NCBI RefSeq assembly: GCF_022370755.2
Contig: NZ_CP092364.2
Span: forward strand, 2,852,001 to 2,916,000
DNA: 64,000 nt
Reading direction: 5' to 3'
From: Mycolicibacterium goodii
GTDB lineage: Bacteria; Actinomycetota; Actinomycetes; Mycobacteriales; Mycobacteriaceae
The stretch's first letter is position 1. The number at the start of each line of letters is the position of its first letter. The notes under the pieces are model-generated. The model saw nothing but the letters and a program-made list of their open reading frames with translations. It ran no database searches and was not told the DNA's origin. Position numbers and translations under genes: made by a program. This document shows, one piece after another, positions 10,103 to 20,514 of the stretch.

Positions 10103-11371
10103 TTACCGCCGGTTTGTCCGTTTGCCCGACGGACGACCGGTCTTGGCCCCGGACGGACGTGCCGGCCGCGCTCCCGCCGCGGGTTTGGCCGCGGCCGAAC
10201 CCGAGCTCACCGTCACGGTGTCGCTGTCGTCGGCGTCGTCGGACGTCTCCGATGCAGCCGGCGCAGCCTTGGCTGCGCCCCGGCCGGGCTGACGACGGTT
10301 GAGCACCTTCTGGGTGTGCCTGCGCACCAGTTCGGTGCGCTCGCGCAGCGAGACCAGCAGGGGGGTCGCGAAATAGATCGACGAGTAGGTGCCGACGATG
10401 ACGCCGACGAGCTGCACCAGCGCGAGGTCCATCAGGGTGCCGACGCCGAGCAGCCAGACCGCGACGACCATCAGCGCGATGATCGGCAGCACCGAGATGA
10501 GGCTCGTGTTGATCGAACGCATGAACGTCTGGTTGACGGCGAGGTTGGCCTGTTCGGCGAACGTCCTGCGGGTCGTGTGCTCGAAGCCGTGGGTGTTCTC
10601 CTCGACCTTGTCGAACACGATCACCGTGTCGTACAGCGAGAAGCCGAGAATCGTCAGCAGGCCGATGACTGTCGCGGGCGTGACCTCGAAGCCCACCAGC
10701 GAGTAGACACCCGCGGTCACCACGAGGTCGAACACCATGGTCGCCAGCGCAGAGATGGCCATGTAGCGCTCGTAACGCCAGGTGATGTAGATGGCGGCGA
10801 GCACCAGGAACACGACGAGCGCGATCACCATCTTCTGGGTGATCTGACCGCCCCACGTCTCCGACACCGCGGAGTCCGAGATGACCTGCTTGCTGGGCTG
10901 CCCGTCGGCGCCCTTGGGCTGCAGGGTGTCGAACAACGCGGTGCGCAGTTCCTCGGTTTCGTCGTTGGACAGCGTCTCGGAGCGGATCTGCACGGTGGCC
11001 GATCCGCCGCTGCCGACGGTCACCACCGATTCCGGGGCGCGGCCGAGGGTCTGGTTGAAGACATCTTCGACCTGCTGCACGGTGATGGTCCCGTGGGCAC
11101 CGGCCGCGGGCAGCGACACCTTGGTGCCGCCCTCGAAGTCGATGCCGAAGGTGAATCCCCGTAGCAGGATGCTGGCGAGCGAGATCGCGACGATGATGCC
11201 GCTGACCGCGTACCAGAGCTTGCGCTTGCCGATGACCTCGAACGCGCCGGTGCCGGTGTAGAGCCGGACGAAGAACCCGTGCTTGGGCAATGCTGCCGAG
11301 TCGGTCTCGATCGGTGCTGCCTCGACAGCGGAGGTCTCGGTGGTGTCGTCTTTTGTCTGCTTTGCGGCCAT
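10103..11371 (-). CDS. secF: Protein translocase subunit SecF
   Basis: 422 residues from the ATG at 11371. Six membrane helices and the SecF landmarks GIDFEGGTKVSLP and the conserved helical block GFSLYDTVIVFDKVEEN are present. The C-terminal 70 residues are a charged Ala/Gly/Lys/Arg tail typical of mycobacterial SecF. With SecD and YajC it supports proton-driven late steps of Sec export. It follows secD by 4 bp. A start at 11398 is possible but would overlap secD. Confidence 0.97.
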   Translation of the reverse strand: MAAKQTKDDTTETSAVEAAPIETDSAALPKHGFFVRLYTGTGAFEVIGKRKLWYAVSGIIVAISLASILLRGFTFGIDFEGGTKVSLPAAGAHGTITVQQVEDVFNQTLGRAPESVVTVGSGGSATVQIRSETLSNDETEELRTALFDTLQPKGADGQPSKQVISDSAVSETWGGQITQKMVIALVVFLVLAAIYITWRYERYMAISALATMVFDLVVTAGVYSLVGFEVTPATVIGLLTILGFSLYDTVIVFDKVEENTHGFEHTTRRTFAEQANLAVNQTFMRSINTSLISVLPIIALMVVAVWLLGVGTLMDLALVQLVGVIVGTYSSIYFATPLLVSLRERTELVRRHTQKVLNRRQPGRGAAKAAPAASETSDDADDSDTVTVSSGSAAAKPAAGARPARPSGAKTGRPSGKRTNRR

Positions 11372-11375
11372 GTGT

Positions 11376-13259
11376 CTAACCCCGTCCCGCGGTCGCATGC
11401 GAAACCTCTCGGCGTTCGCGTGCGATCTGCTGCACCGCGCCGAGACCGTTCAGCCCAGGTTTGCTCATCGTCGGCGACTTGGACGCCAGGTACACCAACG
11501 GCCAGGTCACGAGGAACACGACGACGAGGTCGAGAATGGTGGTCAGGCCCAGCGTGAACGCAAAGCCCTTGACCTGGCCGATCGCCAGGACGTACAGCAC
11601 CGCGGCGGCCAGGAACGTCACCGCGTTGCCCGACACGATGGTCTTGCGTGCGCGCACCCAGCCTCGTGGCACCGCGGAGCGGAACGAGCGCCCTTCTCGG
11701 ATCTCGTCCTTGATGCGTTCGAAGAACACCACGAACGAGTCCGCGGTGGTGCCGATGCCGATGATCAGACCCGCGATACCCGCCAGGTCGAGCGTGTAGC
11801 CGATGTACCGGCCGAGCAGCACCAGGACCGCGTACACCACGGCGCCCGCGGCCACCAGGGACAGCGCGACGAGCAGGCCGAGCACGCGGTAGTACAGCAG
11901 CGAGTACAGCAGCACCGCCGCCAGACCGATCGCACCGGCGATCAAGCCGGCCCGCAGCGACGACAGGCCCAACGTCGCCGAGACCGTCTCGGCCTCTGAG
12001 GATTCGAAGGACAGCGGCAGCGAGCCGTACTTGAGGACGTTGGCCAGTTCCTTGGCCGAGTCGGCGGTGAACTGACCGGTGATCTGGGTGTTGCCACCGG
12101 GGATCGCTTCGCGGATCTCCGGCGCGCTGACCACCTTGGAGTCCAGCGTGAATGCGGTCTGCGTACCGACGTTCGCGGCGGTGAAGTCCGCCCACGTCTT
12201 GGCGCCGCCGGACTTGAACTCGACGTCGACGACGTACTGGCCCTGCTGCTGGTTCAGCCCGGAGGTGGCGTTCTGGATCTCTTCGCCGCTCATGATCGAC
12301 TTGTTGAGCAGATACACCGTCGAGCCGTCGGTCGAGCACGTGATCAACGGCAGGTTCGGATCGTCGTTACCGGCGAGGATGTCGTCCTCACCGCACAGGT
12401 TGGCCTGTACTTGCAGACCGAGGATCTGCATCGTCGGATCGGTGCTCTGCCGCCACTGCTTGGCCGTGGCGATCCGCTGCGCGAGATCGGCCTTCGCGCC
12501 GTCGGCGCCGGGTGCCGGGGGCCCCGGAGGTGCCGGAGGGGACGCGGTCTCCCCCGGTGCTTCACCTGGAGTGGGTGCCGGGGTCGGTTCGCCGGGCGTC
12601 GGCGCTGGCTCCAACGGGTAGGGGCGCGGCTGGGGCGCCGGCTGCTCGCCGGCCGGCGGCGCGGGCGGCTCTTCGGCGGGTGCGCCCGCAGGCGGGGCCT
12701 CCTGCGGAGCTCCGGGTGGCAGGGCCTCCTGCGGGGCTCCTGGCGGCGGCATTCCGGGCAGACCGGGGAGACCTGGCATACCGGGAAGACCGGGCATGCC
12801 CGGTACCCCGGGAGCGCCAGGAGCCCCCGGGGCGCCGGGCGCACCAGCGGGGGGCTGTCCCTCCTCGGAGGGCGCCTTGGCCGGCATGGCGTGGATGACC
12901 GGTCGGATGTACAGCCGGGCGGTCTGCCCGAGGTTGCGTGCTTCGTTGCCGTCGTTACCGGGAACCGTGATGACCAGGTTGTCGCCGTCGATGACGACTT
13001 CCGAGCCGGAGACACCCAGTCCGTCGACACGGGCACTGATGATCTGCTGGGCCTGGTTCAGCGCATCCCGCGTGGGGGCCGAACCGTCCGGGGTGCGCGC
13101 GGTCAGCGTGACGCGGGTACCACCCTGCAGATCGATGCCGAGCTTGGGCTTGGGCTGCTTGTCACCGGTCAGGAACACCAGTAAGTAGACGCCGACAAGC
13201 AGCACCAGAAAAAGCGTCAGGTAGCGGGCAGGATGCACCGGCGCCGAAGACGATGCCAC
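11376..13259 (-). CDS. secD: Protein translocase subunit SecD with collagen-like insert
   Basis: 627 residues, GTG start with AAGGAG upstream. TM1 (about 13-30) is followed by the SecD motif [10 protein letters not shown]. The P1 periplasmic region carries a Pro/Gly-rich insert at about 127-253. The SecD base and five further helices follow ([47 protein letters not shown]). At 627 residues it is longer than the roughly 570 I recall for M. tuberculosis, the excess being the insert. Cotranscribed with secF. Without the insert it is an ordinary SecD. Confidence 0.97.
   Translation of the reverse strand: MASSSAPVHPARYLTLFLVLLVGVYLLVFLTGDKQPKPKLGIDLQGGTRVTLTARTPDGSAPTRDALNQAQQIISARVDGLGVSGSEVVIDGDNLVITVPGNDGNEARNLGQTARLYIRPVIHAMPAKAPSEEGQPPAGAPGAPGAPGAPGVPGMPGLPGMPGLPGLPGMPPPGAPQEALPPGAPQEAPPAGAPAEEPPAPPAGEQPAPQPRPYPLEPAPTPGEPTPAPTPGEAPGETASPPAPPGPPAPGADGAKADLAQRIATAKQWRQSTDPTMQILGLQVQANLCGEDDILAGNDDPNLPLITCSTDGSTVYLLNKSIMSGEEIQNATSGLNQQQGQYVVDVEFKSGGAKTWADFTAANVGTQTAFTLDSKVVSAPEIREAIPGGNTQITGQFTADSAKELANVLKYGSLPLSFESSEAETVSATLGLSSLRAGLIAGAIGLAAVLLYSLLYYRVLGLLVALSLVAAGAVVYAVLVLLGRYIGYTLDLAGIAGLIIGIGTTADSFVVFFERIKDEIREGRSFRSAVPRGWVRARKTIVSGNAVTFLAAAVLYVLAIGQVKGFAFTLGLTTILDLVVVFLVTWPLVYLASKSPTMSKPGLNGLGAVQQIARERREVSHATAGRG
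12501..12881 (-). repeat. Proline/glycine-rich insert of SecD with collagen-like GXP repeats
   Basis: Residues 139-171 of SecD are eleven consecutive Gly-X-Pro triplets with X = A, V, M or L. They are followed by two copies of PPGAPQEA and a PAPTPGE-rich stretch to about residue 253. The DNA (12747-12845 for the triplets) is a degenerate 9-bp-type tandem repeat, which would be prone to length change by slippage. Confidence 0.9.
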
Positions 13260-13331
13260 GTTGTTTGGGTCTCCTTGAGATCAGTTCGTCAGCACGCAAA
13301 GGGTACGTGTTGCACCTGAGTGGTCAGGTGG

Positions 13332-13655
13332 TCAGTCGTTCTTGTAGCCGTCCGTGTCGTTGGTGTGCTCGGTCAGCTCGTCGTTGCCCTCGTCGACGTC
13401 GGACTCGATGCGGTCGCGGACCGCGAGCTTCATCCAGGTGGTGACCACGCCGGGCGCGATCTCCAGATCGATGTAGTCGTCGGTGATCCGGGTTATCGTG
13501 CCCTGCAGGCCCGAGGTGGTGTGGATCCGGTCACCGATCTTCAGCGAGTTGTGCAGGTCGATGGTGGCCTGCATGGCCTTCTTCTGGCGCCGCGAGGCGA
13601 AGAACATGAAGGCGCCCATGATGATGAGCAGGGGCAGGAAAATGACCAGGTCCAT
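13332..13655 (-). CDS. yajC: Preprotein translocase subunit YajC
   Basis: 107 residues. A single N-terminal membrane helix (FLPLLIIMGAFMFFASRRQKK) is followed by the small YajC beta domain (LKIGDRIHTTSGLQGTITRI) and an acidic tail. It is an accessory of the SecDF complex. First gene of the minus-strand run with secD 72 bp downstream; the 267 bp before it, shared with divergent gabT, should hold the promoter. Confidence 0.95.
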   Translation of the reverse strand: MDLVIFLPLLIIMGAFMFFASRRQKKAMQATIDLHNSLKIGDRIHTTSGLQGTITRITDDYIDLEIAPGVVTTWMKLAVRDRIESDVDEGNDELTEHTNDTDGYKND

Positions 13656-13922
13656 AACAGGGCTTTCGTGTCGATTCGTATCGGTCAGGGTGGCCGCACC
13701 GCAGGCGAGACCGGCACCTCGTAGTTGACCAGTGTGCCATTGCAGCAGCGAACCGCGGATGGCGCGGTCACCTGAAGACAGCTGTCAGAGCCTTCAGGGC
13801 TGCTCATGCATCGGTGCGCACACCCGCGGCGAACGACGTCGAAAACCGCTACACCGTCCCACGCGAAGTCTAGGCTCGATCGCGCGCTGTCCACGTACCG
13901 TTCCCCGGCCGAGGAGTCCGCA
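13656..13922. promoter_or_regulatory. Divergent promoter region yajC/gabT with nested palindromes
   Basis: CCTGAAG at 13772-13778 and CTTCAGG at 13993 minus 200, that is 13793-13799, form a 7-bp inverted repeat. Inside it is a perfect 10-bp palindrome, GACAGCTGTC (13778-13787). GAGGAG before the gabT GTG is its ribosome site. No clear -10/-35 pair could be assigned. A regulator site is possible but not shown. Confidence 0.35.
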
Positions 13923-15263
13923 GTGAGCCATCCTGAGCAGAGCCGCCATCTCGCGACCGCGATCCCCGGCCCGAAATCCCAGGCCCTGATCGACCGGAAG
14001 GGCACGGCCGTCGCCCGCGGCGTCGGCAATACGATGCCGGTGTACGCGGTCCGCGCCGGCGGCGGCATCGTCGAGGATGTCGATGGCAATCGCCTGATCG
14101 ACCTCGGTTCCGGCATCGCCGTGACCACCGTCGGCAACTCGGCACCGAAAGTCGTCGAGGCCGTGCGCGCTCAGGTCAGCGACTTCACCCACACGTGCTT
14201 CATGGTGACCCCGTACGAGGGCTACGTCGCGGTGTGCGAGCACCTCAACCGGTTGACCCCGGTCCGCGGGGAGAAACGCTCGGCCCTGTTCAACTCCGGT
14301 TCCGAGGCAGTCGAGAACGCGATCAAGATCGCGCGGTCCCACACGCACAAGCCTGCGGTGGTGGCGTTCGACCACGCCTATCACGGGCGCACCAACCTCA
14401 CGATGGCGTTGACGGCGAAGGTGATGCCGTACAAGCACGGCTTCGGCCCGTTCGCGCCGGAGATCTACCGGGCGCCGCTGTCCTATCCCTTCCGCGATGC
14501 CGAGTTCGGCAAGGAACTGGCCACCGACGGCGAACTGGCGGCCGAGCGCGCTCTGAACGTCATCGACAAGCAGATCGGCGCCGACAATCTCGCCGCGGTC
14601 ATCATCGAGCCGATCCAGGGTGAGGGCGGCTTCATCGTGCCCGCCGACGGCTTCCTGCCCACGCTGCTCGACTGGTGCCGCAGCAATGACGTGGTGTTCA
14701 TCGCCGACGAGGTGCAGACCGGCTTCGCGCGCACCGGGGCGATGTTCGCGTGCGAACACGAGGGCATCGACCCCGACCTGATCGTCACCGCCAAGGGCAT
14801 CGCCGGCGGCCTTCCGCTGTCGGCTGTGACCGGGCGCGCCGAGATCATGGATTCCCCGCACGTGTCTGGGTTGGGCGGCACCTACGGCGGCAACCCGCTC
14901 GCATGCGCGGCCGCACTGGCCACCATCGAGACCATCGAATCGGAGGGCCTCGTGGCGCGCGCACAGCAGATCGAACAGTTGATGAAGGACCGACTGGGAC
15001 GTCTGCAGGCCGAGGACGACCGGATCGGTGACGTCCGGGGCCGAGGCGCGATGATCGCCATCGAACTGGTCAAGGCCGGCACCACCGAACCCGATGCCGA
15101 CCTGACCAAGGCGTTGTGTGCGGGCGCCCACGCCGCCGGGGTGATCGTGTTGTCTTGCGGCACTTACGGAAACGTCGTGCGATTCCTGCCGCCACTCACA
15201 ATCGGTGACGACCTGCTCAACGAGGGACTCGATGTCCTCGAGGAGGTCCTCCGCGGCGCGTGA
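13923..15263 (+). CDS. gabT: 4-aminobutyrate--2-oxoglutarate transaminase
   Basis: 446 residues from the GTG at 13923, with GAGGAG nine bases upstream; this fits the family length (about 445-450). It is a class III PLP aminotransferase: NSGSEAVENAIKIAR, HAYHGRTN, the Asp motif FIADEVQTGFARTG and the PLP lysine K291 in VTAKGIAGGLPLS. It should convert GABA to succinate semialdehyde. A longer frame to 13806 is open but its N-terminus is unlike the family. Convergent with the membrane gene 17 bp away. Confidence 0.95.
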   Translation: MSHPEQSRHLATAIPGPKSQALIDRKGTAVARGVGNTMPVYAVRAGGGIVEDVDGNRLIDLGSGIAVTTVGNSAPKVVEAVRAQVSDFTHTCFMVTPYEGYVAVCEHLNRLTPVRGEKRSALFNSGSEAVENAIKIARSHTHKPAVVAFDHAYHGRTNLTMALTAKVMPYKHGFGPFAPEIYRAPLSYPFRDAEFGKELATDGELAAERALNVIDKQIGADNLAAVIIEPIQGEGGFIVPADGFLPTLLDWCRSNDVVFIADEVQTGFARTGAMFACEHEGIDPDLIVTAKGIAGGLPLSAVTGRAEIMDSPHVSGLGGTYGGNPLACAAALATIETIESEGLVARAQQIEQLMKDRLGRLQAEDDRIGDVRGRGAMIAIELVKAGTTEPDADLTKALCAGAHAAGVIVLSCGTYGNVVRFLPPLTIGDDLLNEGLDVLEEVLRGA

Positions 15264-15279
15264 GGCCCCGGACGGGCCG

Positions 15280-15936
15280 CTAGTGGGCTGTCGTGTGCCT
15301 GCGGCCGAACAGGCCACCCAAACGCCTGCGTCGCGGCGCGCGCATCGGCTGGGTCTGTGGCGGCTGCTGCATCGCGGCTGCAGCGGGCATCTGCGTGGCG
15401 GGTGCGTCCATCACCGGCGCGTCTGCGCGTTCAGTGGCCAGTGGCCTGCGCGCATACGCGACGTCTCGCACGCTGCGGACCGACAACCGGCCGAGGGCCA
15501 TGGCTGCCAGCAAGATGATCAGCGCGCCGAGCCCGCCGAAGTAGGCCAACTCCAGGGTCACCCGCTTGGCATCGGTCACCGCCACCGGCGAGCCAGGATC
15601 ACCCAGTCCGAGTGGTCCGGCCAGCGCCCGGCCGACCACGAACCACGCTCCCCCCAGCGCCGCCAGCCAGCCGCCGAGCATCGCGCTCACCCGGTTGCCC
15701 GACGTCAGCAGCAGCAGGCCTCCCAGGGCCGTCGCCACGCCGGGAAGCACCTCGAGCCAGCCCCGCGCCGTGGTCCACGCCCACGGCTGATCCGGACTGA
15801 ACGAGAAGTCGAAATACGGGCCGACGAACGGAATCAATGCGCCATAGATACCGAGCACCACCAGCAACAATCCGCTGGCGGCGCCGCGGCTGCGCGGCAT
15901 TGTCAGACGACCGCCGCGTGTCTCGAATTCGGTCAT
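15280..15936 (-). CDS. Four-helix membrane protein of unknown function
   Basis: 218 residues from the ATG at 15936, which has a clear AAGGAGG site; the frame is open further up but without one. Four hydrophobic helices (about 20-40, 62-80, 88-108, 132-155) are followed by a soluble tail rich in Ala, Gln, Pro and Met, ending in a basic RRRRLGGLFGRRH segment. No family recognised. It is divergent from car across 460 bp and could share control with it (inference). Confidence 0.8.
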   Translation of the reverse strand: MTEFETRGGRLTMPRSRGAASGLLLVVLGIYGALIPFVGPYFDFSFSPDQPWAWTTARGWLEVLPGVATALGGLLLLTSGNRVSAMLGGWLAALGGAWFVVGRALAGPLGLGDPGSPVAVTDAKRVTLELAYFGGLGALIILLAAMALGRLSVRSVRDVAYARRPLATERADAPVMDAPATQMPAAAAMQQPPQTQPMRAPRRRRLGGLFGRRHTTAH

Positions 15937-16396
15937 GATGCCTCCTTTGACGACAGAGCGGATACCCGCCCGGTGACCTGGCGAACCGTCCGGGCGCGTT
16001 CTTGGGCCGGCGGCATGATGCGCGGGACCCGGGTTGCTGACGCGGCGGAGGTCGCCGAAGTCCTCGCCGGATGCGAAGAGCCTGCGCCGCTGTGCCGGCG
16101 ATTCACTGATGCGCCAGGCGCTCGACAACCTCATGTGACGCCTGAAGATTCACAGCACATCGACAGGCCGGTCACAGGCATCCGGAAATTAATTTAGCTC
16201 TACTAAAGTCATAACCCACGCGCGTGCAATGTCGCACGTTCGCTTTCGTGAGCGCCACCACCCCGAGCCATGGGAGTGATGCAGATCGCACTGAATGGAG
16301 TGGTCACACGGGAATCTATTTACATAGATAAGCGTAGTAATCGACAGGTGCCAAAGCGCGCCGAACTTAGTTTCTATTTGCTCAGGGGATTTTCAT
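15937..16396. promoter_or_regulatory. 460-bp divergent intergenic region upstream of car
   Basis: No coding frame looks real here. Base composition turns AT-rich from about 16180, unlike the genes. It holds the perfect palindrome AAATTAATTT (16186-16195), an overlapping TTTAG/CTAAA pair (16193-16197/16203-16207), and ATCTAT-TTAC-ATAGAT (16314-16329), 68 bp before the car ATG. The last is a good candidate operator. CAGGGGATT at about 16384 is the car ribosome site. Confidence 0.5.
16314..16329. promoter_or_regulatory. Candidate operator upstream of car
   Basis: Perfect 6-bp inverted repeat ATCTAT/ATAGAT with a 4-bp TTAC spacer, in an AT-rich patch within an otherwise GC-rich genome. The position, 68 bp before the start codon, overlaps where a promoter would lie. 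The binding protein is unknown. Confidence 0.4.
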
Positions 16397-19300
16397 ATGA
16401 CTATCGAAACGCGTGAAGACCGCTTCAACCGGCGCGTCGCACACTTGCTCGAAACAGACTCACAGTTCGCCGCCGCGCTGCCCGATGACGCCGTCAGCAC
16501 AGCGGCCGCCAATCCGGACTTGCGGCTTCCCGAGGCGGTGAAAGAGGTCCTGGCCGGGTATGCCGACCGACCCGCGCTCGGCAAGCGTGCCGTCGAGTTC
16601 GTCACCGACGAAACGGGTCGCACGACCGCGAACCTTCTACCTCACTTCGAGACCATCACCTACCGCCAACTCGCCGGCCGCGTGACGGCCGTCACCAACG
16701 CCTGGCACAACCATCCGGTGAAACCGGGTGACCGTGTTGCAATCCTGGGGTTCACCAGCGTCGACTACACCACGATCGACATCGCACTGCTCGAGCTCGG
16801 CGCGGTCTCGGTACCGCTGCAGACCAGCGCACCTGTGACCCAACTGCACCCGATCATCGCCGAGACCGAACCCACCGTGATCGCATCGAGCATCGATTTC
16901 CTCGGTGACGCAGTCGCTCTGGTCGAGTCGGGTCCGGCCCCGTCACGACTGGTGGTGTTCGACTACTCGCACGAGGTCGACGAGCAGAGCGAGGCGTTCG
17001 AGGCGGCCAGGACCAAGCTGGCCGGTACCGGCATCGTCGTCGAGACGATGGCCGACGTCCTCGACCGTGGCCGGTCACTCGCCGACGCGCCGCTGTACGT
17101 CCCCGAGGAGACCGATCCGCTCACGCTCCTCATCTACACCTCCGGCAGCACGGGCACACCCAAGGGTGCGATGTATCCGGAATCCAAGACCGCCACCATG
17201 TGGCTCGCCGCGTCGCACGCCAGGTGGGACGAGTCTGTGGGCGTGATGCCCTCGATCACACTGAATTTCATGCCCATGAGCCACGTGATGGGCCGCAGCA
17301 TCCTCTACACCACGCTCGCCAGCGGTGGGACGGCGTACTTCGCCGCGCGCAGCGACCTGTCCACCTTCCTCGAAGACCTGTCACTCGTGCGGCCCACGCA
17401 GCTCAACTTCGTTCCCCGCATCTGGGACATGCTGTTCCAGGAGTACCAGAGCCGCGTCGACAACCGACTGGCCACAGGAGCCGACCGCACCACCGCGGAA
17501 GCCGAGGTCCGTGAAGAGGTCAGGACCCAACTGCTCGGGGGGCGGTTCGTATCGGCGCTCACCGGTTCGGCTCCGATCTCGGCCGAGATGAAGAGCTGGG
17601 TGGAAGACGTGCTCGACATGCACCTGCTGGAGGGCTACGGCTCGACAGAGGCCGGCGCGGTGTTCATCGACGGACATATCCAGCGTCCGCCGGTGATCGA
17701 TTACAAGCTGGTCGATGTGCCCGATCTCGGCTACTTCGGCACCGATCGCCCGCACCCGCGCGGCGAGTTGCTGGTGAAGTCCGAGCAGATGTTCCCCGGT
17801 TACTACAAGCGCCCCGAGATCACCGCCGAGATGTTCGACGAGGAAGGGTATTACCGCACCGGTGACATCGTCGCCGAACTCGGACCGGACCATCTCGAAT
17901 ACCTCGACCGTCGCAACAATGTGCTCAAGCTGTCCCAAGGTGAGTTCGTCACGGTCTCCAAGCTGGAGGCGGTGTTCGGCGACAGCCCGCTGGTGCGTCA
18001 GATCTACGTCTACGGCAACAGTGCGCGGTCGTATCTGCTCGCGGTCGTGGTCCCGACCGAGGAGGCCCTGACGCGATGGGAGGGCGACGATCTCAAGTCA
18101 CGCATCAGCGATTCGCTGCAGGACGCCGCACGGTCCGCCGGCTTGCAGTCATATGAGGTCCCGCGTGATTTCCTCATCGAGACAACGCCTTTCACGCTGG
18201 AGAACGGTCTGCTGACCGGTATCCGCAAACTGGCCCGGCCGAAGCTGAAGGCGCATTACGGCGAACGCCTCGAGCAGCTGTACACCGACCTCGCCGAAGG
18301 GCAGGCCAACGAACTGCGCGAGTTGCGTCGCAACGGCGCCAACCGTCCGGTGGTCGAGACGGTCAGCCGTGCCGCGGTCGCCCTGCTCGGTGCGTCCGCC
18401 TCGGATGTGCGGTCAGACGCACACTTCACCGATCTGGGCGGAGATTCTCTGTCCGCCCTGACATTCTCGAATCTGCTGCACGAGATCTTCGACGTCGACG
18501 TTCCGGTCGGTGTGATCGTCAGCCCGGCCACCGATCTCGCCGGTATCGCCGCCTACATCGAAGGCGAACTGCGCGGCTCCAAGCGTCCGACGTACGCGTC
18601 GGTGCACGGCCGCGACGCCACCGAGGTGCACGCACGGGATCTCACGCTCGACAAGTTCATCGACGCCAAGACTCTGGCCGCCGCACCGGGCCTGCCCCGC
18701 GCGGGCGCCGAGATCCGTACGGTTCTGCTGACCGGCGCCACCGGGTTCCTGGGCCGCTACCTGGCGCTGGAATGGCTCGAGCGCATGGATCTGGTGGACG
18801 GCAAGCTCATCTGCCTGATTCGCGCCCGCAGTGACGAGGAGGCCCGGGCGCGCCTGGACGCCACCTTCGACACCGGCGACGCGAAACTTCTCGATCACTA
18901 CCGCGCCCTTGCGGCCGAACACCTCGAGGTGATCGCGGGTGACAAGGGTGAGGCCGACCTCGGTCTCGACCATGAGACGTGGCAGCGGCTGGCCGATACC
19001 GTCGACCTGATCGTCGATCCGGCCGCGTTGGTGAATCACGTTCTGCCCTACAGCCAGATGTTCGGACCCAACGCTCTCGGCACCGCCGAGCTCATCCGCA
19101 TCGCGCTGACCACCAAGATCAAGCCGTACGTATATGTCTCGACCATCGGTGTGGGACAAGGCATTGCTCCCGAGGCGTTCGTCGAGGACGCCGACATCCG
19201 TGAGATCAGTGCGACACGTCAGGTGAACGACTCCTACGCCAACGGCTACGGCAACAGCAAGTGGGCCGGCGAAGTGTTGCTGCGGGAGGCCCACGACTGG

Positions 19301-19906
19301 TGCGGTCTGCCGGTGTCGGTGTTCCGCTGCGACATGATCTTGGCCGACACCACGTACTCGGGTCAGCTGAACCTGCCTGACATGTTCACCCGGCTGATGC
19401 TCAGCCTGGTGAGCACCGGCATCGCGCCCGGCTCGTTCTACGAACTCGACGCGCACGGTAACCGGCAGCGCGCTCACTACGACGGGCTGCCCGTGGAGTT
19501 CATCGCCGAAGCCATCTCGACCATCGGCTCCCGCGTGGTCGACGGATTCGAGACCTTCCACGTGATGAACCCCTACGACGACGGGATCGGGCTCGACGAG
19601 TTCGTGGACTGGCTCATCGAGGCAGGCCACCCCGTGCAACGCGTGGACGACTACGCCACCTGGTTGGGCCGTTTCGAGACGGCGCTGCGCGCACTGCCGG
19701 AGAAACAGCGCCAGGCGTCTCTGCTACCGCTGCTGCACAACTACCAGCAGCCGGCGCCGCCGTTGCGAGGCGCACTCGCGCCGACCGATCGGTTCCGCAC
19801 CGCGGTGCAGGAGGCCAAGATCGGGCCGGACAAGGACATCCCGCACGTCACCGCCGACGTCATCCTCAAGTACATCAGCAACCTGCAGATGCTCGGATTG
19901 CTGTAA
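16397..19906 (+). CDS. car: Carboxylic acid reductase (A-PCP-R)
   Basis: 1169 residues. It reduces carboxylic acids to aldehydes with ATP and NADPH. The adenylation domain (about 1-640) has the P-loop [10 protein letters not shown] at T248, GYGSTEAG and YYRTGD. The carrier domain has DLGGDSLS with the phosphopantetheine serine S684. The reductase domain (from about 775) has TGATGFLG at T779, YVSTIGVG and the catalytic pair in [13 protein letters not shown]. It needs a phosphopantetheinyl transferase, not in the window. The protein is very close to the M. smegmatis CAR as I remember it, but with scattered differences. Confidence 0.97.
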   Translation: MTIETREDRFNRRVAHLLETDSQFAAALPDDAVSTAAANPDLRLPEAVKEVLAGYADRPALGKRAVEFVTDETGRTTANLLPHFETITYRQLAGRVTAVTNAWHNHPVKPGDRVAILGFTSVDYTTIDIALLELGAVSVPLQTSAPVTQLHPIIAETEPTVIASSIDFLGDAVALVESGPAPSRLVVFDYSHEVDEQSEAFEAARTKLAGTGIVVETMADVLDRGRSLADAPLYVPEETDPLTLLIYTSGSTGTPKGAMYPESKTATMWLAASHARWDESVGVMPSITLNFMPMSHVMGRSILYTTLASGGTAYFAARSDLSTFLEDLSLVRPTQLNFVPRIWDMLFQEYQSRVDNRLATGADRTTAEAEVREEVRTQLLGGRFVSALTGSAPISAEMKSWVEDVLDMHLLEGYGSTEAGAVFIDGHIQRPPVIDYKLVDVPDLGYFGTDRPHPRGELLVKSEQMFPGYYKRPEITAEMFDEEGYYRTGDIVAELGPDHLEYLDRRNNVLKLSQGEFVTVSKLEAVFGDSPLVRQIYVYGNSARSYLLAVVVPTEEALTRWEGDDLKSRISDSLQDAARSAGLQSYEVPRDFLIETTPFTLENGLLTGIRKLARPKLKAHYGERLEQLYTDLAEGQANELRELRRNGANRPVVETVSRAAVALLGASASDVRSDAHFTDLGGDSLSALTFSNLLHEIFDVDVPVGVIVSPATDLAGIAAYIEGELRGSKRPTYASVHGRDATEVHARDLTLDKFIDAKTLAAAPGLPRAGAEIRTVLLTGATGFLGRYLALEWLERMDLVDGKLICLIRARSDEEARARLDATFDTGDAKLLDHYRALAAEHLEVIAGDKGEADLGLDHETWQRLADTVDLIVDPAALVNHVLPYSQMFGPNALGTAELIRIALTTKIKPYVYVSTIGVGQGIAPEAFVEDADIREISATRQVNDSYANGYGNSKWAGEVLLREAHDWCGLPVSVFRCDMILADTTYSGQLNLPDMFTRLMLSLVSTGIAPGSFYELDAHGNRQRAHYDGLPVEFIAEAISTIGSRVVDGFETFHVMNPYDDGIGLDEFVDWLIEAGHPVQRVDDYATWLGRFETALRALPEKQRQASLLPLLHNYQQPAPPLRGALAPTDRFRTAVQEAKIGPDKDIPHVTADVILKYISNLQMLGLL

Positions 19907-19938
19907 CAGACTTCCCCACAAGGGAAGAATCCCCTGAC

Positions 19939-19969
19939 GTGGCCGCGGTCCCATGAGGACCGCGGCCAC
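19939..19969. terminator. Terminator between convergent car and DUF1304 gene
   Basis: Perfect 13-bp stem: GTGGCCGCGGTCC (19939-19951) and its complement (19957-19969), with a 5-nt loop CATGA. It starts 33 bp after the car stop. There is no long T run. It probably stops transcription from both sides. Confidence 0.8.
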
Positions 19970-20041
19970 TTCAGCAGTCCGCGAAACGAACCGTCAGCGC
20001 GCCCTGTAGCCACCGTCGAAGGCGGAGCAACGGCCGAAAAT

Positions 20042-20114
20042 CCGGGTCAAACGTTTGATATCAACCCGGCGAGACCCCTTGCCGACGATCCGGCCGATAC
20101 GATCCGGCCAATAC
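20042..20114. repeat. Palindrome cluster and 14-bp tandem repeat
   Basis: TCAAACGTTTGA (20047-20058) is a perfect 12-bp palindrome, overlapped by TGATATCA (20056-20063). Both are enclosed by CCGGGT/ACCCGG (20042-20047/20064-20069). Then GATCCGGCCGATAC (20087-20100) is repeated as GATCCGGCCAATAC (20101-20114), one base different, ending 1 bp before the DUF1304 stop codon. Confidence 0.6.
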
Positions 20115-20115
20115 G

Positions 20116-20514
20116 TCAGAGCAACAGCCCGAGGAGCACCAGCGCCACGGCGAGCAACGGGAACACGCCCTGGATGAGCGCGGCCCGCGCCTTGTCCGGC
20201 GAGCTGAGCAGCAGCACCACGGCCGCCGCGAGCATCGAGCCCGTACCGGCGAACACGAGTGCTACGCCAACAGCGTTGTGCCCCAACAAAAATGATCCGA
20301 TTCCGACCGCTATCACCACAGCGAGGAACAGGTTGTAGAAGCCCTGGTTGAACGCGAGTTCCTTGGTCGCCTCGGCCTCTTCCGCGGTGGTGCCGAAGGT
20401 GGCACGGGTGCGCGACGAGGTCCAGGTCAGGGACTCCATGACGAAGATGTAGACGTGCAGCGCCGCGGCGAGCGCGGCGAACACCAAACCAGCGATGGTC
20501 ACACCCTCAGTCAA
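20116..20514 (-). CDS. DUF1304 family membrane protein
   Basis: 132 residues with four membrane helices. [28 protein letters not shown] and the C-terminal [16 protein letters not shown] are typical of DUF1304. Function unknown. The start taken here is a TTG overlapping the ruvB stop by 8 bp; a GTG four codons later would be an alternative. It is probably the tail gene of the ruvCAB transcript. Confidence 0.82.
   Translation of the reverse strand: MTEGVTIAGLVFAALAAALHVYIFVMESLTWTSSRTRATFGTTAEEAEATKELAFNQGFYNLFLAVVIAVGIGSFLLGHNAVGVALVFAGTGSMLAAAVVLLLSSPDKARAALIQGVFPLLAVALVLLGLLL

Noticed and set aside
13794..15317. A 507-codon minus-strand frame antisense to gabT
   Set aside because: GabT has the PLP lysine and all family motifs; the opposite frame has none.
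20047..20058. TCAAACGTTTGA considered as a KstR-type operator
   Set aside because: The KstR motif I know needs AAC-N2-GTT spacing with flanking T and A; the spacing here differs and no steroid gene is adjacent.
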